From a virus, in IMG/VR virus record IMGVR_UViG_3300031952_000001, positions 1 to 64,000 of that record: a stretch of 64,000 nucleotides of DNA. The stretch is one strand, 5' to 3'. The notes under the pieces are model-generated. The model was not told the DNA's origin. It made no database searches and worked only from the letters and a program-made list of their open reading frames with translations. A program made the position numbers and the translations under genes. Below are positions 58,186-64,000 of the stretch, one piece after another (position 1 is the first letter of the stretch; every line of letters starts with the position of its first letter).

Positions 58186-59061
58186 ATGGCGAAGGCACAA
58201 TGGGTTCGTTGGAAGGACGGCGGGGGCCCTCGGGTCATCGGATCCGTCGGGTTCAACCCCGCGCAGCCCTGGGGGCCCTGGACGAAGGTCCTCGGCGTGG
58301 TCGCGCGTTGCGAGGGCAACCACGACACCGTCGTCATGTACGACGGCACGGGGGTGACCTGGGGGTTCCTACAGTGGACTTTCACCAGCGGCCGGCTCCA
58401 GAAGCTCCTGGAGAGCTTCAAGTCGATCCCGCTGGAGAACGGACACCACACCTTGTTCGATCAGGTGTGCTTGGAGGCTATCGGGGGTCCTCAGGTCTTC
58501 TCCCGGTTCGGCTTCCAGATCAGAGATGGGAAGTTCTGGGTTGGTGGAGTGGCCCTTGACCCCAGCAATTCTGCCAGCAAGAAGTGGATCGTCGACATCT
58601 GCATGGGTGTCGAGTTGGCTAACCCGAACAAGACGGCGCTCGCGCTCGCGCAGCTGTTCGCGGACATGGGTGCGAAGCCCGGTGTCCCCGAGGCCCAGCT
58701 CGCGTACGCCAAGGCCGAGTTCGCCCGGCAGCTCGACTACCCGAGGCCTCCGCTGGGAGGGAGGACCATCAGGGACCTGCTCAAGGCGGACAACCCGGCG
58801 TCGTGGGACTCCGCTCTGGTCGCGTTGTTCTTCAACCTGTGGCAGAACAACCCGGGGGCGGCCTACAAGCTGTTCTTGAAGGCCACGTCCAGCTCCAGTG
58901 ATCTCGTCGAGGACTACTTCCGGAAAGCCTGGAAGATGACGAACCTCTCGACGTTCGGGCAGTGGGGCTGGAAGAACGACCCGAAGAGCCCGAGGTGTTT
59001 GCGCATCGCCAAGGCGATCAAGGAGTTCTACGGCATCGCTTTGCCGTTCTATAAACCTTGA
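58186..59061 (+). CDS. Lysozyme-like peptidoglycan hydrolase, endolysin candidate
   Basis: The product is 291 residues from ATG 58186 after GGGAAGG. Residues about 40-75 read VVARCEGNHDTVVMYDGTGV, then TWGFLQWTFTSGRLQKLL: an early Glu followed by a YD-G and a WGFLQ element, the pattern seen in some lysozyme-fold muramidases. The remainder is helical with no signal peptide or membrane anchor, as expected of an endolysin that needs a holin. It lies within the replication block, not near the holin-like gene at 732. Identification is by pattern; a catalytic Glu at about residue 47 is a guess. The stop overlaps the clamp-loader ATG. Confidence 0.5.
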   Translation: MAKAQWVRWKDGGGPRVIGSVGFNPAQPWGPWTKVLGVVARCEGNHDTVVMYDGTGVTWGFLQWTFTSGRLQKLLESFKSIPLENGHHTLFDQVCLEAIGGPQVFSRFGFQIRDGKFWVGGVALDPSNSASKKWIVDICMGVELANPNKTALALAQLFADMGAKPGVPEAQLAYAKAEFARQLDYPRPPLGGRTIRDLLKADNPASWDSALVALFFNLWQNNPGAAYKLFLKATSSSSDLVEDYFRKAWKMTNLSTFGQWGWKNDPKSPRCLRIAKAIKEFYGIALPFYKP

Positions 59062-60143
59062 TGCAGTACGCGGTAAAATACCGACCTGCGACGTTCGCAC
59101 AGGTCGTCGGCCAGCCGGTGACGTGCCGGATCTTGAGGAACTCGATTCTGATGGACCGGGTACCGGCGGCGATCCTCTTCGCCGGTACTCGGGGCACCGG
59201 GAAGACCACCCTGGCACGGTTGTACGCTCGCGCGCTGAACTGCGAGAACTTCAAGACCGTGGGCGACCTGTGCGGAACGTGTCCTTCCTGTCGAGAGGCG
59301 GCTGACTCCCACCTCTCGATCCTTGAGCGTGACGCGGCCTCTTACAACGGGGTCGACGACGTGCGAGACCTGGAAGGGATCCTGCACCAGACGGTGATCC
59401 ACAAGTACCGCGTCCTGATCCTCGACGAGTGCCACATGCTCTCGAAGCAGGCCCAGGCCGCGCTGCTCAAGCAGGTCGAGGACCCTCCGCCGCGGACCGT
59501 GTTCCTGCTGGCGTCCACGGATCCTCAGAAGGTCGAGGATACCCTGCGGTCGAGGTGTCTCTCAGCCCCTCTGAGGGTGCTCAACTCGAAGGAAGTCGCG
59601 GACAACGCGAGGATGATCCTCACCGCTGAGGGCCGGCAGTACACCGAGGACTTCGTGGACCGCTTAGGGCTTCTTGGCGGAGGCTCTCTCCGGGACGCCC
59701 AGCAGATCCTCGAAAGCATGGTCTTGGCCGCGGGAGACGGCGTAGTTGACATCAACCTCCTCCGGGATTCCGTTGGTGTCATCTCTCGGGAGGAGTACGG
59801 ACAGCTCGCGGAGATGCTCGACAGGAAGGATTTGAGACTTTTTTTAGAAAAAATTCGATGCTGGTACTACGAGGGTTTGGACCTTCAGAACCTCTTTATG
59901 GAAGGAATTCCTGTCTTGTTACGCGACTTTTCAATGTTTCTTGCAGGTATTCCTTCAGAAAATGTCGAGTGCTTAAGTGGCCTGGGATTCGAATCCTTTT
60001 CTCGTAACTTAAGATTAGGGCTCCCTGACGTTGAACGCCTGGTTCGGGAGTGGGAGGTGACCGTCGAGTTCATGAGGATGACTTCGAACCCGATGGTCAT
60101 CTGGAGCATGTTCGCAGTGAAGGCGTGTGAGTGTGGGCGGTGA
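59061..60143 (+). CDS. dnaX: DNA polymerase III gamma/tau-like clamp-loader ATPase
   Basis: The product is 360 residues from ATG 59061. KYRPATFAQVVGQ is the standard start of gamma/tau. Walker A GTRGTGKTT (42-50), the zinc ligands Cys61, Cys71, Cys74 and Cys77, Walker B LILDECHM (119-126), sensor-like LASTDPQKVEDTLRSRC follow. The length equals the gamma part without tau extensions. It opens the sliding clamp encoded at 52362. Other loader subunits (delta, delta') were not seen, so this protein may form a homo-oligomer or use host subunits. The last 90 codons are AT-richer. Confidence 0.88.
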   Translation: MQYAVKYRPATFAQVVGQPVTCRILRNSILMDRVPAAILFAGTRGTGKTTLARLYARALNCENFKTVGDLCGTCPSCREAADSHLSILERDAASYNGVDDVRDLEGILHQTVIHKYRVLILDECHMLSKQAQAALLKQVEDPPPRTVFLLASTDPQKVEDTLRSRCLSAPLRVLNSKEVADNARMILTAEGRQYTEDFVDRLGLLGGGSLRDAQQILESMVLAAGDGVVDINLLRDSVGVISREEYGQLAEMLDRKDLRLFLEKIRCWYYEGLDLQNLFMEGIPVLLRDFSMFLAGIPSENVECLSGLGFESFSRNLRLGLPDVERLVREWEVTVEFMRMTSNPMVIWSMFAVKACECGR

Positions 60144-60495
60144 GGAGTACAAGCCCCCTTGGTTCGTGAACATTCAGTGCCCGGAGTGCCGGAGGTGGAT
60201 GCGGAGAAGGGGTACGTTCGAGACCGAAAAGTACGTCGACTTGACGGTCTACTGTGGGAACTGTGGGATCGAGGACAGTGTCCGGCTGACTCCGGAAGAG
60301 TACAGGAGATTGGTTCATGACGACACAATCGGAAGCCTTCCAGAGCATAGCGGAGTTCGTGGGCCCGAAGGGCGACCGCTGGGTGCTCGACGAGTCTCTG
60401 AAAAAGATGGCGGAGGAGCTGGTCGAGCGGTATTCGGAGGATCTCGGACACGTCAAATTGGGGCACGTCGTATTCGTTCGCGCGATAGGGGTTAG
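60127..60495 (+). CDS. Small zinc-ribbon protein with long out-of-frame 3' overlap
   Basis: The frame starts with GTG 60127, overlapping the clamp-loader gene, and gives 122 residues. The first 65 contain CPECRRW...CGNCGI, a zinc ribbon, and end in TPEEYRRLV just where the next gene starts (60317). The remaining 57 residues, rich in Arg and Gly, overlap the metallopeptidase gene in another frame and look like shadow translation. Either the original stop was lost or the true protein is just the ribbon. Small ribbon proteins in phage replication blocks often regulate or bind nucleic acid. Confidence 0.45.
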   Translation: MSVGGEEYKPPWFVNIQCPECRRWMRRRGTFETEKYVDLTVYCGNCGIEDSVRLTPEEYRRLVHDDTIGSLPEHSGVRGPEGRPLGARRVSEKDGGGAGRAVFGGSRTRQIGARRIRSRDRG

Positions 60496-61009
60496 CAGTA
60501 CGACGTGGCTCGGCAAGATCAAGTACCTCGGGAACGCTCCGGACCCGCTCATCGCGCGCTACGTCCTCGCGACCCTCGGGTCCATGGGTATGCTCGATCT
60601 CACGCAGCTGCGTGGTCTCGAAGCCGACCTGATGGACATCAGGTACGTCGTCATGATCAACGACACCGCCATGCGCGCCAAGTCCGGTGCGAGCGCGAAC
60701 GCGGAGATGCTCCGGGCGACCTTGGAGAGGATCACGCTGTACCATGAGCTGACTCACATCAAGCCGGCTATGGACGGGCTCGTTCCTCACGACACCCAGG
60801 ACTTCAAGAGGGTGCTGTACCGGTTCGGCGTGTACTGGTCCTCGGGGATCATCAACCAGACCGATCCCGTCGATTTGGCGGCTGCCGAAGACGCGGCCTC
60901 CAGATTCGCGGAGCAGCTGAACAAGGGTGGCGCGACCTTCGAGGTAGCCGTGCACCACGGGATTCCGTCGGGTGTGCCCTCTGGGGTTCCCGAAGGCCCC
61001 AAGGAGTAG
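60317..61009 (+). CDS. Putative phage metallopeptidase (HEXXH)
   Basis: The product is 230 residues. Residues 143-147 are HELTH within LYHELTHIKPAMDG, and VPHDTQDF (157-164) gives His158/Asp159 eleven residues later, the layout of the putative phage metallopeptidase family, where HEXXH is followed by a GxxxHD element. The N-terminus (FVGPKGDRWVLDESLKKMAE) is helical. Substrate unknown; such genes are common in phage replication modules next to ssDNA-binding proteins, as here. ATG 60317 lies inside the preceding ribbon frame. Confidence 0.7.
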   Translation: MTTQSEAFQSIAEFVGPKGDRWVLDESLKKMAEELVERYSEDLGHVKLGHVVFVRAIGVSSTTWLGKIKYLGNAPDPLIARYVLATLGSMGMLDLTQLRGLEADLMDIRYVVMINDTAMRAKSGASANAEMLRATLERITLYHELTHIKPAMDGLVPHDTQDFKRVLYRFGVYWSSGIINQTDPVDLAAAEDAASRFAEQLNKGGATFEVAVHHGIPSGVPSGVPEGPKE

Positions 61010-61012
61010 AAC

Positions 61013-61675
61013 TTGTCGGGAAGGTACTCCATAGCCATCAAGGGCAGCCAGGTGAACGTCGCGCTGGACGAGAGTCTTCTCCAGCAGGACGTCGAGGACA
61101 TGCTGACCTTCAACCCGGAGGACGTGGAGCACCTTTTGAGGACCCATTCCGGCAACCAGTCGTACTGGGAGGCACTGTCGATCCGCCTGTCTTCCAGGCA
61201 CGAGAACTTCGTGGACGTCTGGGCGAAGAAGTGGTGGGCGCACAGCAACACCTATGCTCGGGCGGTTCTGGCTGCGTACGGGGACACCAAGCCTACAGGT
61301 CCCGCGGTTCAGGACATGGCGGTGCAGATCTACGCCGCGGACACGTCCGAGGTCGAGCGCAAGAAATACGCGGCGCAGGCTCACGACCTCGCGGCCAAGA
61401 AGCTCTCCGTGGGCACCTTCGACGAATACTACAAGGACATGTACAAGTACCAGATGCTGACACCTCCATGGTACTTCGAGACCGTCAGCGAGACGGCGTC
61501 GAAGCTCAAGGAGGATGCGGATCTGGTGAAGAGCATCGCGTCCAAGCTGCATGACAAGTCCTTCCACTTGGGGGCCTACGCCAGGGCCTTCATGGCGAAG
61601 TACGGGAACGTGGGACCTATGAATGTGAACGAGGCCGCCATCATGGAGGCGGCTGGTGGATACAGGAAAAGCTAA
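61013..61675 (+). CDS. Helical hypothetical protein, recombination-mediator candidate
   Basis: The product is 220 residues starting with TTG 61013 after AAGGAG (61001-61006). Almost all helix, with many Tyr, Trp and Lys residues, and two sections that resemble each other (YARAVLAAYGDTKPTGPAV and YARAFMAKYGNVGPMNVNE), indicating an internal duplication. It lies between the metallopeptidase and the ssDNA-binding-like gene and recA, where UvsY-like mediators are sometimes found; no direct signature. Function remains unproven. Confidence 0.5.
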   Translation: MSGRYSIAIKGSQVNVALDESLLQQDVEDMLTFNPEDVEHLLRTHSGNQSYWEALSIRLSSRHENFVDVWAKKWWAHSNTYARAVLAAYGDTKPTGPAVQDMAVQIYAADTSEVERKKYAAQAHDLAAKKLSVGTFDEYYKDMYKYQMLTPPWYFETVSETASKLKEDADLVKSIASKLHDKSFHLGAYARAFMAKYGNVGPMNVNEAAIMEAAGGYRKS

Positions 61676-61707
61676 CTGCCGCCAGTGAGGCGGTGAGGAG
61701 GAAGCCT

Positions 61708-63462
61708 ATGGGCGAGTTTTCGATGCCGTATCAGAGAGAGCGTGACAACGAGGACCGAAAGGGGCCGCTCGTGAAGGAGCTGTGGCGTCCGCTTCCGAAC
61801 AAGGAGGGGATGATGCACTTCAACAACGTGCTCCTCCCGCTGTTCACCCCGCACGCCTGGAAGATGTTCAATCCGACGGAAGAGATGCGCCGGAAGTACC
61901 ACATGTGCGCCCCCACCCCAGGGTCCACTCTGGTGGGTCTCGATCCGTCGAACCCGATCTTCACGTTCTACTTCAAGCTCCCGATCCACCAGGTCGACAA
62001 GTTCAACCGGCCGGACGGCAGCACGGGTTTCGCTTCGGTACTCTGCCCCCTCGGCACCAACAAGTACCTTCAGGAGTCCTTGGGACGCGGTCCGTTGTTC
62101 GAGCAGCCCGTGCGTTGCGCCCACTGCGAGGAGTCGCAGCGTCAGTGGGATCTCTTCAACGCCCGGTGGGAGGCTCTCGGGATCGACAAGAAGGCTCTCT
62201 CGTCGGACGGCTACCGGGACATGTGCACGCGGGATCCTGTCTTGGCGGTGACGAAGAGGGCTGCGAAAGACATCGGAGCTTGGGACAAGTATTTCTTGGC
62301 GATTTTCGACCACGACAAGTTCGTGGGGGCGCGTCCCTTGGGTGAGGGCGACGATCCGGCCACGCTGCACCAGGCGTGGTTCGCTCCGAAGTCGGTGCAC
62401 TCGAAGCTGCTCCGGCTGTTCGATGGCGGGGCTCAGTCTGGTGGGGCTCCGCAAGGACTTCGGTTCTTCGAGAACACTCAGGGCGGATTCCCGATCATCT
62501 CCATCGTGAAGGACACGAGCAAGTGCAAGAAGAACAACCTGCGGGACACGGAGTACGATGCCGTGTTCAACAATCGGTTCTTCCAGTACCCGCCCGAGTG
62601 GCTCGCGTACATCCAGAACTACGCCGCGTTGGTCGATCCGACGGAGACCCTGGTTCACCTTGTCACCTACGAGGAAGGGCTCCACTACGTCAGCCAGACG
62701 AAGTCCTCGGGGAACGACTACCAGCAGGCGCAGCAGCAGATGACCGGCGGGGCAGCCCCTGGTGGGATGCCTCCGGGGATGGTCGGGGCCCCACAGGGAC
62801 AGCCCCCGTATGGCGCTCCTCCGGGCAGCCCTCCGGCAGCCGGTTGGGCGGGCGCGACGGGGTACCCTCCGGTCGGGAACGCCGGCCAGATGCCCATGAT
62901 GCCTCCTCCGGGAATGCCCGCTGGTCTGCCCCCCGGTGCGAACCCTCTGGGGGCTCCTCCGGGACAGCCTCCGATGGGACAGCCTCAGTACGGCCAGGCC
63001 CAGCCCCCGGCGCAGCAGATGCCCTACCAGGCCCCTCCGGGCCAGGCTCCTGGGCCGGCTCCGTACCCGGGCATGGCTCCGGTTCAGCAGGCTCCGGCTC
63101 CGCAGTATCCGGCGCAGCAGCAGTACAACCCAGCTCCTGGGCAGATGCCCCAGGGAATGCCTCCAGGAGCGCCCCCAGCGGCTCAGCAGCCTCCGCAGCA
63201 GTACGGGCAGCCCCAAGGTCAGATGCCCCCGGGGACGCCCCCCATGGTCGGTGGAGCCCCTCCGCAGGGGATGCCTCCGATGGCTCCGCCGCCCCAGCAG
63301 TCGTACGGTGGGGCTCCGGTGCCGAATCAGCCGCCGGCCGTTCCCCCTCCGGGCACGGTTCCGCCGATTGGGGTGGTGCCCGGCTTCGCTCCGCCGCCGC
63401 CCGACAGGGCTCCGACGCCACCCGCTGAGGGTGCTGGTGGTCCGCCGATGCGGCAATGGTAG
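61708..63462 (+). CDS. Putative ssDNA-binding protein with long Pro/Gly/Gln-rich tail
   Basis: The product is 584 residues, ATG 61708 after GAGGAGG. The folded part (1-350) has a Cys cluster (MCAPTP, VLCPLG, CAHCEES), [11 protein letters not shown] strands and [18 protein letters not shown], with gp32-like flavour. Residues about 350-584 are low-complexity repeats of Gly, Pro, Gln, Met and Ala ([21 protein letters not shown]), ending in PPMRQW. ssDNA-binding proteins usually have a disordered tail ending in a short conserved tip; this one is far longer and lacks an acidic tip. The gene stands before recA. A different recombination protein cannot be excluded. Confidence 0.55.
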   Translation: MGEFSMPYQRERDNEDRKGPLVKELWRPLPNKEGMMHFNNVLLPLFTPHAWKMFNPTEEMRRKYHMCAPTPGSTLVGLDPSNPIFTFYFKLPIHQVDKFNRPDGSTGFASVLCPLGTNKYLQESLGRGPLFEQPVRCAHCEESQRQWDLFNARWEALGIDKKALSSDGYRDMCTRDPVLAVTKRAAKDIGAWDKYFLAIFDHDKFVGARPLGEGDDPATLHQAWFAPKSVHSKLLRLFDGGAQSGGAPQGLRFFENTQGGFPIISIVKDTSKCKKNNLRDTEYDAVFNNRFFQYPPEWLAYIQNYAALVDPTETLVHLVTYEEGLHYVSQTKSSGNDYQQAQQQMTGGAAPGGMPPGMVGAPQGQPPYGAPPGSPPAAGWAGATGYPPVGNAGQMPMMPPPGMPAGLPPGANPLGAPPGQPPMGQPQYGQAQPPAQQMPYQAPPGQAPGPAPYPGMAPVQQAPAPQYPAQQQYNPAPGQMPQGMPPGAPPAAQQPPQQYGQPQGQMPPGTPPMVGGAPPQGMPPMAPPPQQSYGGAPVPNQPPAVPPPGTVPPIGVVPGFAPPPPDRAPTPPAEGAGGPPMRQW

Positions 63463-63476
63463 GAAGGGGGCCTCTC

Positions 63477-64000
63477 GTGGTGAAGGACAAAGAGAAGAAG
63501 GCCGCGGAATCTGTGGTCGAGCCGGCAGTGGACATTCTCCGCAAGATCCAGGCGGAGAAGGAAAGCCAGGTGTACGGGATCCAGATGCTGGAGGGCACGA
63601 AGATCGAAAACGTGCCACGGTCTTCTTCCGGCATCTTGAGCGTCGACATCGCTCTGGGGGGTGGGTATCCCTTGGGTCGTGTCGTTGAGATCTACGGATC
63701 TGAGGCCTCCGGGAAAACGACCCTCACCCTTCATGCCATCGCAGAGGTGAATCGCAAGGGTGGGACCGCGGCGATCATCGATCTGGAGAACGCCTTGGTC
63801 CCTGCGTACGGGAAGGTGCTGGGTGTCGACTGGTCGAAGACCTTGATCTCGCAACCCGATAACGCAGAGGTCGCGCTGAACCTGGTCGAGCACCTTTGCG
63901 GCCACATGAAGTCGGGCGACATGATCGTCGTGGATTCGGTGGCTGCGCTCACCCCCGAGGCTGAGATGAGCGGGGAGATGGGGGACTCGCACATGGGTCT
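63477..64000 (+). CDS. recA: RecA recombinase, N-terminal part (cut by window end)
   Basis: The first 174 residues are present, starting at GTG 63477 after AGGGGG; GTG 63480 is an alternative. [20 protein letters not shown], Walker [29 protein letters not shown] with the catalytic Glu, ISQPDN and [13 protein letters not shown] lead to EMGDSHMG, all diagnostic of RecA. This is bacterial-type RecA rather than T4 UvsX. The N-terminal 30 residues form a charged extension. It supports recombination-dependent replication with the preceding putative ssDNA-binding protein. Confidence 0.95.
   Translation, partial: MVKDKEKKAAESVVEPAVDILRKIQAEKESQVYGIQMLEGTKIENVPRSSSGILSVDIALGGGYPLGRVVEIYGSEASGKTTLTLHAIAEVNRKGGTAAIIDLENALVPAYGKVLGVDWSKTLISQPDNAEVALNLVEHLCGHMKSGDMIVVDSVAALTPEAEMSGEMGDSHMG

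Noticed and set aside
61672-63618. 648-codon minus-strand frame and other frames across the Pro/Gly/Gln region
   Set aside because: Low-complexity GC-rich DNA leaves all frames open; Arg/Ser/Pro-rich shadow translations without start signals.
1-64000. tRNA or rRNA genes
   Set aside because: No cloverleaf with CCA-end pattern or rRNA-like stretch was recognised, and intergenic gaps are too short for most; a tRNAscan run would settle this.

Overview
The window is 64 kb of GC-rich DNA from the genome of a large contractile-tailed (myovirus-type) bacteriophage. The evidence is a full contractile-tail gene order (sheath, tube, frameshifted assembly chaperone, tape measures, hub, spike, gp25-like wedge, gp6/J-like wedge, fibres) followed by a nearly complete phage-encoded replisome. 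No capsid, portal or terminase gene was recognised; these presumably lie to the left. Every gene I accept is on the + strand except one TnpB gene. A lipoprotein carrying a Ser-Asp repeat and a Cys-rich C-terminus (39009-39494) looks borrowed from a bacterium of the Myxococcota / deltaproteobacterial type, so such a Gram-negative, high-GC host is the best guess; this is an inference.

Layout. 1-7854: end of an unidentified gene, a candidate late promoter, small membrane/coiled-coil proteins that could be a lysis cassette (732-1926), and unassigned virion or neck proteins interrupted by an HNH endonuclease (3293-4192). 7878-20365: a second copy of the same promoter motif, tail sheath, two paralogous tail-tube proteins, a tail assembly chaperone pair joined by a -1 frameshift at seven A's, and three consecutive paralogous tape-measure-like proteins, the last with a cell-wall-hydrolase-like C-terminus. 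20432-38389: baseplate hub, spike, wedge and fibre genes, with a membrane-anchored HEXXH protein and a second HNH endonuclease inserted between the two largest genes. 38390-42173: an accessory island with its own sigma70-type promoters: a winged-helix/ribbon-helix-helix regulator with a palindromic operator candidate, the Ser-Asp lipoprotein, a C2H2 zinc-finger protein and an antisense TnpB.

42174-64000: replication, recombination and nucleotide genes in one dense, translationally coupled block: 5'-3' exonuclease fused to a family-4 uracil-DNA glycosylase, a stand-alone NrdJ-type C-terminal domain, SNF2 helicase, Nudix protein, DnaC-like loader, DnaB-like helicase with an eroded P-loop, DnaG-like primase, sigma-factor-like protein, sliding clamp, family A DNA polymerase with a four-cysteine insertion, an endolysin-like protein, clamp-loader gamma subunit, a phage metallopeptidase, a putative ssDNA-binding protein and the start of recA. 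Together these supply helicase loading, priming, processive synthesis, uracil repair and recombination largely independent of the host. The sigma-like protein is an attractive candidate for reading the two identical promoter motifs in front of the virion genes.

No stretch longer than 180 bases lacks a gene. I saw no tRNA or rRNA gene and no CRISPR array. The strongest candidates for new biology are the tape-measure triplication, the exonuclease-UDG fusion, the modified polymerase and helicase cores, the bipartite promoter/sigma pair, and the regulator-lipoprotein-TnpB island.
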